Assembly (NCBI RefSeq): GCF_000247695.1
Contig: NW_004624734.1
Span: forward strand, 12,161,775-12,225,774
Source of the DNA: Heterocephalus glaber
Taxonomy: Eukaryota; Chordata; Mammalia; Rodentia; Bathyergidae
DNA length: 64,000 bases
Direction of reading: 5' to 3'
Position 1 is the first letter of the stretch; every line of letters begins with the position of its first letter. A program made the translations under genes and the position numbers. Positions 16,950-28,664 of this stretch are shown piece by piece. The notes beneath the pieces are model-generated. The model worked only from the letters and a program-made list of their open reading frames with translations. It was not told where the DNA came from and did no database searches.

Positions 16950-18720
16950 TGCTGGTACTGAACCTAGACACAGCGTTTCCTGTAAGAAAAGGGACTGATG
17001 TCACATTCTCTGGTCAGCCGTGTGTGGGCACCAGGTGGGAGTACAGTGAGAGCAGCTTGGGTGGGAAGTTGGCGAGCCAGCCTGGAGCTGAGCAATCTAT
17101 GGAAACAGAGGCCGACCCTCATCTCTTCCTGGCCGGGTGTGATGGGAACAGCTCCCTGTGACAACTGGAAAGGGAGGGCAGCTAAGGGCAGTCTGCTCAT
17201 CTGTCACTCATCATGGGACAAATGTATGCCACCACCAGCAGCTGACTGGAGACTTCGCTGGCTCTCAACCAAGAGGCTTTGTTGGAGCCCCAGCAAGGAG
17301 AGGGTCTGTGTGGCAGACCTCAGGATTGGGACCAGCGTGTCACTATAGGTCATCTAGGGAATCCAAAGCCAGTATCAGGGGACAGGGCAGTGTGGAGGTC
17401 CCCACAGGGGGCTCTAAGAACTCCCAAGTGCAGGAGAGGACACTTTGGCCAATGGTGTCAGCCAAGGGAACAGGGAAAAAGTGCTAAGGCTTGGTCCCCA
17501 AGCAATGTGATGCCACCCATTGGAGAGCATTTGCCAGCATGAGGGGTGGTTTGCTCTCACAATGACTGGGGAGCATGCCCCGGGCACACCATGGACAGGG
17601 ACACCAGGCATCAGTGGTGTGTGCTGTAGTCCAGTGTGACAGGGAACACCCTCCGATGCCAGTACACTTCACTGCAGACAGAAGATCCAAGTCTCCTAAG
17701 ACTTTGCCTCTGACCTCTCCTCCCCAAGCTGCAGAGTGGGAAAGGAGGGGGAGAGTAGAGAAAGGCTCCACCCCTTCTGAACTGTGAGGTCTGAGCCAGG
17801 AGGTAGTTGTGAGTTGGGGGATAAAGGAGTCTTTGGAGAGGACTGGACTTTTTAATCAGAGTGAGTCTTCCAGAAATCTGACAGCTTTTAATACTAGAAA
17901 TGACTAGAACTCCTGGGATCTGCCCAAGGGGTGGGGAGGTGGATCCCTCAGAGCATAGGTGAAAGCAGAGGTTGGCAAAGATGAAAACCATTTCTGGTTT
18001 GAACTCTGAATTTTCATAAACCAGTTTTTATTCATTCATTGGCTCAATATTCACAGAGCACCTATCCCGGGCCAGGCACTGGGGCTACTACTAAACAGAC
18101 AAAGCTCCTGTCCTCATGATGCCCTAGTTCTTAAGCATTCCATGCCTCTGTGCATGGTACACAGAGCTCCTGGACATGGAGTTCCTGGCTCGCTGTCTTC
18201 CAGCACGAGGAGAGATCCTTGCAGACTCTCACCCGGCTCCTCCTCCCAAAACTTTCCCTGGTCCCCACCGGCAACACCAGGAGCCCCTCCCTTCCATGCC
18301 TTCCTTAGGCCAATACCAGGCTGCTGTAATTAATGATCATGAGCGCCCTCCTAGCCTGGCTCACTGCACTGTCCTCACTGCCTCAATGGAAGCACTCACT
18401 GGATGATTAAGGCTTGGCAATGTCTGCCAGGTCATTGGAAAAACCTGCCTGCTGTTTGTCATTTTTCTCAGCACTCCACACTTTGAGACCCTGCCCGTGT
18501 CATCCCCTAGCTTGAAACCTGGGCCTCGAACTCTCCACCTGTGAAGTGGGCATGCCCTCTTCTCCTCCTCAGGTGCCTTGAGGATGGGATGGAATGGAGT
18601 GAGTAGAGGGGACTCCCAGGGGAGGCAGGTTCTAGCCATGACCCTGGTGAGAAGCTTGCTGAGCACCTAGTGATGGCTCCTGGCTCATCCACCACAAAAC
18701 AAAACCAGGACTGAGGAGCT
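16950..18720. other. No recognised gene
   Basis: GC-moderate sequence with many overlapping short frames on both strands, none with a recognisable domain. A weak MIR/L2-like patch (ACAGAGCACCTATCCCGGGC, about 18050-18100) is present. Confidence 0.45.
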
Positions 18721-18772
18721 TGTAGGTCTTCTGCAGTGTTTGTATATTTAGGAGTTGACTCCTCAGAGGCAA

Positions 18773-18801
18773 TTATTATCATTATCATTATTATTATTAC
18801 T
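18773..18801 (+). repeat. (ATT)n microsatellite, imperfect
   Basis: ATTATTATCATTATCATT units. Confidence 0.75.
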
Positions 18802-19326
18802 ATGTGTTGTCACTCTCTAGTTGCTCCTCTCATAATTCTGGCTTTTCAGCCCAATTCGACCAGTCCTCGTTTCTTGTACATGGCCTGGGATTCCCTCTGC
18901 CTGGCCTTTGCTTATCCTTCTTATTCTGCCATTAGCTGTTTGTCTCAGTCACGGTCCCCATGGCTGAGACATGGCGATACCTGATCCCTACAGTTTAAAG
19001 GAGGGTTATTTGAGCTCCTGTGTTGTAGAGGATTTAGTCCATAGTTAGGTGGCTCCAAGGCAGAGACAGCAGAGTGGAAGGGTCTAGCGGAGGACAGTGG
19101 CTTATGTCACGGGGGTCAGGAGAGGGAGGGGAGCAGGGGAGGGAGAGGAACCCTTCCAGGCCACACCCCAGTGACCCGCCTCTTCTACCAGACCTACCTT
19201 TTGATAGCACATTTAACTCTGAACTCATCTGTGGATTAATCAATGGAAGAGTAAAGTGGCCCCATGATCCAATCACTTGCTAAAAGCTCCCCATCTGAGG
19301 GCACGAGAGCTTTGGAGGTCATTCTT

Positions 19327-19410
19327 TTTTTTTTTTGGTGCCGGGGATCGAACTCGGGTCCTTGCACTTTCAGGGCAGGCGGCAGAACCACTGACCTAAA
19401 TCCCCGACCC
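19327..19410 (-). repeat. ID-type SINE
   Basis: GGTGCCGGGGATCGAACTCG ... GACCTAAATCCCCGACC. Perfect duplication TGGAGGTCATTCTT at 19313-19326 and 19411-19424. Confidence 0.95.
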
Positions 19411-19429
19411 TGGAGGTCATTCTTGATCT

Positions 19430-20320
19430 AAACCACAACACTGTTGAACTCCTATTTAACCCTCAAAATCCACTCAAATGCTACCTGTCAATAAAACTTT
19501 TTCAAATGGTCCTAGAAGGTTGTGCTCCTGTCTTCTTCTCTGAAGGCCTTTCATTCATTGACTTAATTAAGGAGGTTGTGTCTTATCCCCTGCCTGAGCC
19601 TAGATCCTGGGATCACGTCTACTTTGGGTCTGTTTTCCAGTGCGGTCTGGTGGCTTCCATATGGGGGAAATGGAAGGAAACTGAGGTTCTGAAGGGTCCT
19701 GTGTGAGTCTTGAGACAGCAGCTGAGCCAGCCTCTGCTCCCTTCAAATCCTCCTAGGCCTGGCTCTGCCCCAACTCGCCCACATCACACCAGCAGAGCCC
19801 CCCACCAGGGCACGGCACACCTGTGCACCCCAACCTATCCCTGACTCCCGGCTCCTGAGCTGCATGCCTGGGGAAGCCCAAGTGGAGGTGAGATTAAGTG
19901 CAGTTTGCTCGCAGGGGTGTTCACCAAATGTCAAACGTGGCTTTCTCTGTCTTGGCAGAGCCTTCTCTATAGAGCACACTCCCAGGAGAAATGCAGCCAA
20001 CAACAAGTCCCTGAGGCATTTAACAGCTGAAAAAGCAGCTGCCGGAAGGATTCCAGCCAGGCAGCTGCCAGCAGCGGATGGGCTAATTCAGGGAATCAAA
20101 ACTGTACTATTAATAGTAAACCTCACCACCCAGGTGTGTCAGCCCCACCCAGGCAGAGAGGCATTCGACACTCAAGTGCTGGTCTCAAGGGTGTGGGGAG
20201 TGGGGTGCAGGTGAAAACACTCTGCAGTCAGAGGGGTCAGGATCCAGGCTCCCTCATCCAGCCCCGAGTGGTCACAGGACTTCCTCAATGGGTGTTTGCC
20301 TGCGGGGTGGCATGAAGCAC
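19430..20320. other. Weak L2-like patch, otherwise nothing recognised
   Basis: 19440-19570 (CAAATGCTACCTGTC, GAAGGCCTTTCATTC) resembles L2. The frames at 19743-20214 are not recognised. Confidence 0.35.
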
Positions 20321-20604
20321 TAATTGGGCATCTACAGCATGTATGGTGCTCTGGCTGAGGAATTAGAAAACCTGCCTGACATTTGGGGGGTGACAGTCAA
20401 CTTTGTCTCTCTGGACCTCATTTCTTCAACTGTGAAGTGGGGACAATGACAGCTGCTATTTGATGAGCACTTTCAATCTGCCAGGGTCTGAGCTAAGAGC
20501 TTTCCTGCTGTATTTTACACAGCCCTCATAACAACTCTGTAATATAGGAACCTACTGATGACACCATTTAGAGAGAGAAAAGAAAAAACAAGGCTTAGGG
20601 AGTG

Positions 20605-20955
20605 CCCTGGGCTGGACAGTGACCCTTCAATATTCACGAACTTCAGAAATTCAAACAGGGCCATTGCAGATCTTATTAGTTAAGCTGGGTGGGTTAGCAG
20701 GGAGTTACCACACAAGTAGGATGGCTCCCAACTCCAGTGTGACTTGTATCCTTATAAAAAGAGGATTTCTAGCCTCCCAAACTGTGAGAGTATACATTGC
20801 AGTTGTTTTGAAGTACCCAGTTTGTAGCCACGTGTTTTGTTTTTGGTACCGGGGCTCGAACTCAGGACCTTCTGGTTGCGAAGCAGGCAGCGGAACTGCT
20901 GAGCTAAATCCCTGGCCCCTGTAGCCACTGGTGACAGCAGCTTTAGGTGACAAAA
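20605..20955 (+). mobile_element. MLT1-like (ERVL-MaLR) LTR fragment, split by an ID SINE
   Basis: GACTTGTATCCTTATAAAAAG, CTAGCCTCCCAAACTGTGAG and CATTGCAGTTGTTTTGAAG are characteristic of the 3' half of MLT1 LTRs. Non-coding remnant. Confidence 0.6.
20832..20919 (-). repeat. ID-type SINE
   Basis: GGTACCGGGGCTCGAACTC ... GAGCTAAATCCCTGGCCCC. Flanked by TGTAGCCAC at 20823-20831 and 20920-20928, inside the LTR fragment. Confidence 0.93.
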
Positions 20956-21059
20956 ACAGAGAAGGTAAGGAAGTTGCCCAAGCCACACAGCTGGGAAACA
21001 GTTCCCCTGCAATTTCAAAGCAGATCCTAGTTCCAGAGCCCTAGCGATGAGCAATGAGT

Positions 21060-22120
21060 CTGTATAAATGAGTCAGTTGCATGAGTCAGTGCCTGGAACG
21101 CAGTGGGAGCTGAAGAAGCCCTGGCTGCTATGATTGCTGTTGTTATTAATTCTATATTAGTAGGGGCTCACTCCCTCCTCTGCATCCTTGGCGGGATGAT
21201 GGGGGAGATCAGTAAGATAATGAATACTTTGCAATCTTTCAAGACCCAGACAACTGTAAATTATATTATCATTAATGCCATCATCAGAGACAATGAAGTC
21301 AAGAATAATAGAGCTAATATTTTCGCACGGCCCACTGAAGTGTGATTAGGTGAAGCAACACCAGTTTATCCTCGTGAGGGGGTGGTGGGAAGTAAACACT
21401 CCTGAGGTTCTCTGGAGGGAACTTAAGATATTTTTGTGCTTCCTCTATGTCACCAAATGCTTCCAGGTACTGGGGAAGAGGGGCAGAGAATGGTACCAAG
21501 TTCCCGTTCTTCCTGTAGCCACACCCTTTGCCCTTGGCTTTGCAGTGCCCCTCACTTGCATGGGTGGCGTCCATTTTCCTGCCCGTGACAATGGGTGGCC
21601 TACATGCGTGCGGAGTGCTGGCCGATACACTGACATGGAAGCGATGCTGCTCTTAATCTTTTGGGTTTCTCCTGCCCACTTGCGCCTCTGAGAAGAATGC
21701 TGCGGGAAGCTTGCTCATTCTGGGACTAGGACACCTGGTACAGAGCCCTCATCAGCTGAACCCAGCCTGCACCAGCCTGCCCCAGCTGCAGACTCATGAG
21801 CTAATCAATGCTCCGCCTTGTACGCCTTTGAGGTTTGGGGGTTGTTCATTACGCAGCATTGCTGTAACAAAAGCAAACAGATACAAACCCCATGGATTTC
21901 CTCCTTTATATCCAGGTCTGCAAATGATACTACAGTCACTTGGAGCTTTGACACACAGTGGGACACAAACAGCAGAGAGGATGTGCCTTTGAACCTCCAT
22001 GGGGACTTGGGGACTGTGAGGATGGTCACATGAATGGGACCGGATGGCTGCATGATCCTGCACTGCTGTCTCTGTTTTTCATCTCTAAAATGGGAATAAA
22101 ACTATGTTCCCTTTAATACT
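21060..22120. other. No recognised gene
   Basis: Overlapping frames on both strands (for example 21350-21691) lack recognisable domains or codon-level support. Confidence 0.45.
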
Positions 22121-22124
22121 GCTT

Positions 22125-22262
22125 TGACTGTTTTTTGTTACTGTTTTGGGGTTTTGAGACAATGTTTTGCTATGTAGCCCAGGCTGGCTTTGAACTTGAG
22201 CTCCTTCTGGCTCAGTCTCACAAGTGCTGGGATTAGAGTCATGGGCCACCAAGCCCAGCATT
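22125..22262 (-). repeat. B1 SINE
   Basis: Inverted: TGTAGCCCAGGCTGGCTTTG ... AAGTGCTGGGATTAGAGTC. Confidence 0.85.
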
Positions 22263-22899
22263 TGGAGTGCTGAGTGAAGGAAAGTGTAGAAGAGGTCCTG
22301 GTGCAGTCCCCGGCACACAGAGGGCCTTATCAATGTGGGTTTCTTGGCAAGGGGCAGGGCTGGAAGTCTCACACTGATCCAGCCTCAGCCTGTGGGTATC
22401 GACGAGTCTTTCCATCAGCGTTTGAGATGTTTCCTGCACTGAAGTGTGGGCTGGAAGGAGGTGCTTTGCTTCCACACCCAGGCACCCTCATTCAAGCCCT
22501 TGCAACATCCAGGCCTCTCGTGGTGCCCTCTATTCATTGTGTGAGTTTGTTCTGTGAGACACAGACAGGGTAAAGAGCCACTAGGTTTTGGGGACAGGGG
22601 CTGGGTTTGGGTCCCTAGTGCACCACTGAGGAAGGGCAAGTTAATTAAGCTCTCTGGACCTCTGCTCCCTCACCTGTAGGGTGCAGGTGACTAGACCCGC
22701 CTGTCACGGTGGGGTGAGGGTTACCTGTTAGAATGTATGGACGGGTTTGAGATGGTGACACTGGGACAGACTAAGCCATCAGCTCTTTTGTTTTGGAGAC
22801 TTAACCTCACACCCAAACTTACCCTGGTCCCACCTGTGGAAGTGAAGGAAGGGGGGGTCTGAACCATGTTTTGATGTAAACATCCACCCTCCTCAGAAT

Positions 22900-23095
22900 A
22901 TTCCATTAAAATGTTTCTGTGTGAATGGATAAGGAAAATGTGGTATTATACACAATGGAATACTACCTGGCCACAAAGAAACAAAGAAAGATGAACTCGA
23001 GGCATTCATAGGTAAATGGATGCACCTTGAGAACATCATAAGTGAAATACAGACACACAAGCTCAAATATTGCATGGTTTCTCTTATGTGCGAAA
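22900..23095 (+). repeat. L1 LINE 3' part
   Basis: GAATGGATAAGGAAAATGTGG, CACAATGGAATACTACCTGG and ATTGCATGGTTTCTCTTATG match the end of L1 ORF2 and start of its 3' UTR. The frame is not open. Confidence 0.7.
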
Positions 23096-23097
23096 CA

Positions 23098-23132
23098 CCC
23101 TCTCTCTCTCTCTCTCGCTCTCTCTCTCTCTC
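23098..23132 (+). repeat. (TC)n microsatellite
   Basis: About 34 bp of TC repeats with one interruption. It produces the serine/leucine- and arginine-rich chance frames around it. Confidence 0.95.
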
Positions 23133-23440
23133 CTGCAGGTGGGGGCAAGAGCTGAGGTGCATGCCACTCGTGCTTACTCCACCTATCAACCTGCAAGGGC
23201 TCCACCTGCTGCCCTCCTGCTCCACACTCCCAGGGCCAACCCTGCGAAGCTTCTGCAGTTTTACTAGCAGCTGGAATTAAGCTGCAGTCACAGCCTGCTC
23301 TGGGTCCTCCATGCCATCTCCCTTAGGCTTTTGCTAAAGCAAACAGCCATGTAGCCATTGGTCCATCCAACCACCGATCCTTTTAAGCATATATCCTGTT
23401 ATCCTTCTTTCTAAATATGTATCCACCCATACATCCCATG

Positions 23441-23498
23441 TCTTCCTTCCTTCCTTCCTTCCTTCCTTCCTTCCTTCCTTCCTTCCTTCCTTCCTTCT
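23441..23498 (+). repeat. (CTTC)n microsatellite
   Basis: About 14 uninterrupted CTTC units, next to a B1-dID SINE. Confidence 0.97.
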
Positions 23499-23672
23499 GT
23501 ACTGAAGATGGAATTCAAGGGCACCTTACCACTGAGCTAAATCCCTGGCCCTTTTTATTTTTTATTTTAAGACAGGGTCACACTAAGTTGCCCTGGCTGG
23601 CCTTGAGGTTGTGATCCTTTGCCCTGGCCCTCTGAGCAGCTGGGATTACATGTGTGTCACCATGCCTGGCGC
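23499..23672 (-). repeat. B1-dID composite SINE
   Basis: Shortened inverted ID part (CACTGAGCTAAATCCCTGGC) joined to an inverted B1 (AAGTTGCCCTGGCTGGCC ... GCTGGGATTACATGTG). Confidence 0.75.
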
Positions 23673-23879
23673 CGTGTTGGGTGTTTTGTTATACACCAGG
23701 CACCTAGCCTTAGATAAGGCAAAGCCTGCCCTGGCTGAAGCTCACATTCCTACAGGGAGAGACAAAAGAGAGGTAAACCCATCAGTACACAATGTCAAGG
23801 TCAGTGGAAGGCAGAGCTAATCTGTTCTCATCTCCTCTTCCCTGTGTCGACAACAGCAGTAAATGCTGTGGTTCCTGAT

Positions 23880-24030
23880 GGCTCGAGCTGGGCTGGACAT
23901 TTCACCTGCATTAGCTCCTTGCATCATGACAGCAGTCTCAGGAGGCTGTGGTGCCATTATCCCAAGTGAATGTATACATTTACAGCTGCAGAGAAGCTAA
24001 ATAACTGACCTATTTACACACAGCTGGTAG
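23880..24030 (-). repeat. MIR SINE fragment
   Basis: GCATTAGCTCCTTGCATCATG and ACTGACCTATTTACACACAG correspond to inverted MIR. Confidence 0.5.
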
Positions 24031-24189
24031 TCTAGGCCTAGAAGAAATGCAAACAAGGTTCTCTGGACTCTGACTGCCCTCCCTTCCTTTGTGTGGCTCA
24101 TACTCCCAATGCAGCTTTGTACCTACCCTCAGCTTTGCACGCACTTTCTCTTCTTGGTGTCTACTGCTTATAAAAATCTTTTCAGGTAC

Positions 24190-24415
24190 CAAGAGCCACC
24201 TAGGTACTATATGTACTGTATATTGGTCTATGTAATCCTCCCAAGAACTCCTCGGGGAAAACATAGGTAGGAAAACTGAGTCTTAGAGAGGCTAAATAAC
24301 TTGTCTTTAGTCACATGCATTTTAAAGAATAGAGCTAGGAGCTGGGCACAGTGGTGCATGCCTGTAAGAGGCGGACTATGGGTGGGATTGAAACCCTGGC
24401 CTGCTTGGCTCCAAA
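24190..24415 (-). repeat. MIR SINE with an embedded B1 5' fragment
   Basis: GGAAAACTGAGTCTTAGAGAGG, AATAACTTGTCTTTAGTCAC, and after the interruption GTGGGATTGAAACCCTGGCC. The order fits one inverted MIR. Confidence 0.65.
24337..24367 (+). repeat. B1 SINE, only the first ~30 nt
   Basis: GCTGGGCACAGTGGTGCATG followed by CCTGTAA is the exact 5' end of B1, without body or tail, and sits inside a MIR. Confidence 0.65.
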
Positions 24416-24429
24416 GCCCAAGTTCTTTT

Positions 24430-24620
24430 TCCATTTTCCATTGATCTTTCACTTGGTGAACTCTTACACATCCATCAAGACCCAGTTTAAAGGTAGCCTG
24501 TAGCAGGCATAGTTTTCCCTCTTCAATGCACTCCCTCAAGGCAGGCCATACCTCTCTGTACTGTATTAATAATAATTTTGCTTGCCTCTTTTGCCAGAAA
24601 TCGGGGCCCTAAGCATTTAG
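24430..24620 (+). repeat. L2 LINE fragment
   Basis: CATCAAGACCCAGTTTAAAGG and CTTCAATGCACTCCCTCAAGG resemble the L2 3' region. Confidence 0.4.
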
Positions 24621-24977
24621 TTTCATTTGTACTTTTAAATGAATTGAACCTATTAGCATATTTATTCATTTATCTCTGCCTTTTACTGCCAGTCCAGTTA
24701 ACGTGGAATGAGGATTCAGTCCTGGTGAAGCTAACAGAGCAAGGCTCTCAAGATCAAGTCCAGCCCTTAGGAGCTTTATGGACTTGGCTTTTGTATTAGT
24801 CACTTTTCTATTGCTGGGACAAAATAACTGACTCTCACAACTAAAAGGAGGAGAGTTTTATTTGGCTCACAGTTTCCAACCAACCATGGGTTCAGTCCAT
24901 GGTTTTTAGCTCCAAGGTGGAAATTGCATGGCAGAATCTGGTGGAGAAAAAGGGCTCAAGCCATAGGGGCCAGGAAG

Positions 24978-25340
24978 AAGAGTGCTGTGGTTTATATCAG
25001 AACGTCCTCCAAGAGGCTCATGTGCTCAGAGGCTGGGGTTTGGGAAGGTGATTGAATTATGGAGGCATAGAGCTGACTTGCTGTTAGGAGGCAGATCTGC
25101 ATGGAAAAGATGGAACATGGAGGATGTGACCTGGAAGAGTATCTATCCGTTCCTGGCTCCTTCCTTCTCTACTTCCTGGGGACCATGAGGTGAGCAGCTC
25201 TTTTCTTTGTTTGGCCATGCCTTCCTGCCTTGGAGCCATCTGACTATGGACTGAAAGCATGAGCCAAAATAAATCTCTTCTCCTTCCATTTGTGTGTCAG
25301 GTATTTTTGTCTCAGTGACAAGGAAAGCAACTAAGACAGA
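24978..25340 (+). mobile_element. MaLR-type LTR (ERVL) with start of internal region
   Basis: TGCTGTGGTTTATATCAGAA start, GGCTCATGTGCTCAGAGGC, GGAGCCATCTGACTATGGAC, AATAAATCTCTTCTCC, and end ACTAAGACA. It is followed by TTTGGTACCATTGCTGTGAC (25340 onward), like the MaLR leader; an opposed LTR-like piece (CTATTGCTGGGACAAAATAAC) lies at 24795-24930. No retroviral genes remain. Confidence 0.7.
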
Positions 25341-25740
25341 TTTGGTACCATTGCTGTGACTATCTGACCATGTGGTTTAGAAGCCTTTGGAAGTGGTTCG
25401 TAGGAGGAGTTAGGAGAAAGTTCTAGAGAAACTCTAGACTGCTGTAAGCTGGGTTTGATGTGAGACTCAAATCAGATATCAGTAGACCAGAATGCTGGTA
25501 GAAATGCAGACAATAAAGACCAGAGCTCTGCCCTGCTGATGCCTTAACTGAGGGTGCCAGCCCCCACAGCTGTGAACAATACAGTTCTGTAGGACTAAAC
25601 CAGCTGGGTCTTGGTGCTTTGCTACATCAGATCTAGGAAACAAACAGAGAAAGAAGCAACTCGTTCTAGCAGCTGGAAGCAGGCCATCTTAACTCTAGCA
25701 GATGCAAGTGTGGAAATGGGAGCTCTTGTAAGACCTGAAG

Positions 25741-26225
25741 TGTCGGGAGCAATGCTACATAATTTTGGGGAAAAATCATTTGATTAGGCCTAGTTCTGCC
25801 TACAGGCCAGTTATGGCATTTTGAGACATAATTCTATTTTGGCCCCCAGTCACAACTGAGACCTCAGTGATCGGATGATGCTGTGATGCTCTAGGACAAG
25901 ATTACACCAGCTGAAGACATGCTGGGAGGAACAAAATCTTCATCTACTCAGTTCCTCATTGTTCTTGGATTGTTACATCTTATTTACACAGGATGTACTG
26001 AACTCTCTGCGAGTCATTTCTTACCTTTGTTTCTCCTGATGTACCGAATAAAAGGTGCGGTAAGCTGGGGGCTTTTGTCTTTGCTGCTCAGAGCAGCACT
26101 GATCAGGCCCAAAGCTCAGCTTCTTCTCAAAGTCTCATTTTTCTACCTTTCCTGTATAAGTTAATTCGCCTCATGCTGCCGTGGCTTGCAGGAGACTAGG
26201 ACTTACTGCAGAGGTCCTAGTAACG
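25741..26225 (+). mobile_element. Solo LTR of an endogenous retrovirus
   Basis: Starts TGTCGGGAGCAATGCTACAT; GTGATGCTCTAGGACAAGATT and CAGCTGAAGACATGC are shared with the LTR at 58901. It has a promoter/poly(A) region with AATAAAAGG at about 26046. The right edge is uncertain and no internal genes are seen. Confidence 0.55.
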
Positions 26226-26360
26226 TCCCCTTTCCCTGTTCCCTACACTGAAGTTCACAGTGAGAAACATATGCCTGACCTGGAGGCATCTGCTGGGTTC
26301 TGCAGAAATTTGGGGTGCTAAGCAGCAAACATTGGTCTATACTGATTAAGAGCCACATAC

Positions 26361-26581
26361 TGGCTGGGCATGGCAGCTCAAGCCTTGTAATCCCAGATAC
26401 TCAGAAGGCTGATGCAAGGGGATCACAAGTTCAAGGCCAGTCTGGGCAACTCAGCCAGACGCTGTCTCAAATAAAAATGTTTACAAATTGGGCTGGAGAT
26501 ATAGATTAGTGATAAAGCACTTGCCTAGTGTGTGAGTCTCTGGGTTGAATCCCTGGTACTACAAAATAAAAATAAAAATAG
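26361..26581 (+). repeat. B1-dID composite SINE, forward
   Basis: B1 part (GGCTGGGCATGGCAGCTCAA ... CAAGGCCAGTCTGGGCAACTC), A-rich linker, then ID part (GGGCTGGAGATATAG ... GCACTTGCCTAGTGTG) and TAAAA tail. Confidence 0.85.
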
Positions 26582-26589
26582 AAGCAGAT

Positions 26590-27990
26590 ATTGTCCTAGC
26601 CCTCGGAGTTGTACCTTCTAGGTAGGAAGCAGGCCTCACATATAAAGAGAAAGCCAGCTGTGCCTGCATTAGCTGCACACACAAAACCCCAGGACCCTGA
26701 GTATCAGGGAAGATGAGAGGTTCTGTGTTGGAGTGATCAGGTAGGGCTGCACTGTGCTGCGATCCCCAGGATTAATCTCAGGGTCAGTGCTTTGCTAGAA
26801 GAGCTCAGAACTGAGGGAAGCGGGCACACTCACAGTTGCAGTTTATCATAGCAAAAGTATACAGATCAAAATAGCAAAGGCAAAAGGCACACATAGCACA
26901 GTCCTGGAGAGACCAGAAATGAGCTTTTGGTGTCTTGTCCCAATGGAGTTACATGGTTGTGTTTAATTCCCTCAGCCTTGATGGATGACAACATGCGAAG
27001 TGTAGCCAATGAGGGGAGAGCCACCTGAGCCTTGGTGTCCAGAGCTTTTAAAGAAGTTGTCATGTAGGCATGGAGCACCCCCTTAGCTGGTGATCAGTCA
27101 CTCAAGCTCCAGCCCCACTGACAGCACCATCTGGCATGGCCCAGAGCTCCAGGTAAACACAGTCATCTCACCAGCAGGGCATTCCAAGGGGTTGGGAGCT
27201 CTGGAATGTGCAGGGCTGCTGAGTCAGCCCTTTTGATTGCACACCTATGCGTTAAGAAATGGAAACAGCAGGCTTGGTGTCTGATTGCCTGTGGAGGTGA
27301 AATGAGAAGGGAAAGTCCAGAAGGACCCCCCAGGTTCTAGTGGATTCCGATGAAAAGGTAGATGGTGCATTGCAGAGTGGACATCTGGCTTAGGTAATGA
27401 TTCACAGGTGGCCTAGTTTAGTTTCCCCTCCACCGCAGGCATGCACTCAATGAGTTGAGCATTTAAGAAAGGAAAAACAATTGAGTAAAGGTGGCATCAG
27501 TTCCCTAATCTCCCTCTCTCACCTCTGGTGGCACGGACTTTGGATTGTGGAATGGACCCTGAGCTGGTAGCTACTCCAGACTTCTCTGTGTGGCTGCTAT
27601 CCTTCATGTCGAAAGACAGCTGGGAGGACCAGACTGAGGACTGCAGCATCAAGCTGATGGGAGAGGAGGAACACACCCTACAGCAGGCCTGCTCTGAGGT
27701 GGGCTTGGAACTTTTGAAGAGCTCTATAACCCTTTTATTAGGGGAACTTTCTCACTGGCTCCTCTTTCCCAAGGCAGTGACATCAGACATAGGGGTGATT
27801 CCCTCTCATTGGCTTAGAGTTCCTCCTAAAACTAAAACAGAGGCATGAACTCTTAATGCCCAGAAAGAATAGGAAGAGAAGTCAAATAAGTCAGAATTCA
27901 CAGACTTTGGGTTATGCAGTATTCAAAACTGTCTTTCAATTCATGAAATATTTTAAGCTAAACCATGCCATCTTCCTTTCAGAATAAGTC
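26590..27990. other. No recognised gene
   Basis: A 106-residue plus frame at 27528-27848 is GC-moderate and unrecognised; its minus strand contains ATAAAAGGG at about 27740, so a decayed LTR is also possible. Confidence 0.4.
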
Positions 27991-28319
27991 CAAATAATAT
28001 ACATATACACACACTCTCCCCACTAGGAAGTGGAGCTTAGTTCCCCTCCCCTTGGGTATGGGCTGGACTTAGTGATTTCTTACAAAGAACAGAGTATGGA
28101 AAATGAAAAATAATGACTTCTCAGTGGAATAAACTTGGCAAGCATCACCGAAGGGTCAAGTTTAACAGCAGGGGTGAAGAGCATGTTGCACCACCTTCCA
28201 CTAGATGCAGTGAGAAGATGCATTGCTTTGTGGGTTCCCTCAAACTCAGTATCCAAGTTCAATCAGGAGAGAACACTAGACAAACCCAAGACGAGGGACG
28301 CTCCACAAAATAGTGTTTA

Positions 28320-28660
28320 AACTTTCAAGGTCAAGAACAGTAAGGAAAGACTGAGAAACTGTGACAGATCAGAGGTGACTAAGGAGACATGAAAACTGAT
28401 ACAAATGGGTATCCTGGATAGGATTCTGGAATAGCAAGAAAACACTAGTGGAAGAAGTAGCACAATCTAAGTCATCTTGAGTCTAGTCAATAGTAACGGA
28501 TCGCTTGTTAAGGTCTTAGACTTGCCATTTGTACCATGGTTATGTACGATGTAAACATTCAGGGAAGTTGAGTAAAGGGTACAGATAACTCTACTATCTG
28601 CAACTTTTCTGTAAATTTAAAATTATTCCAAAATAAAATACTTATTTAAAAAAAAAAGCC
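28320..28660 (+). repeat. L1M-type LINE 3' end
   Basis: GTTATGTACGATGTAAACATT, GTAAAGGGTACAGATAACTC and TCTGTAAATTTAAAATTATT followed by CCAAAATAAAA and a short A tail match older L1 3' UTRs. Confidence 0.65.
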
Positions 28661-28664
28661 TACT

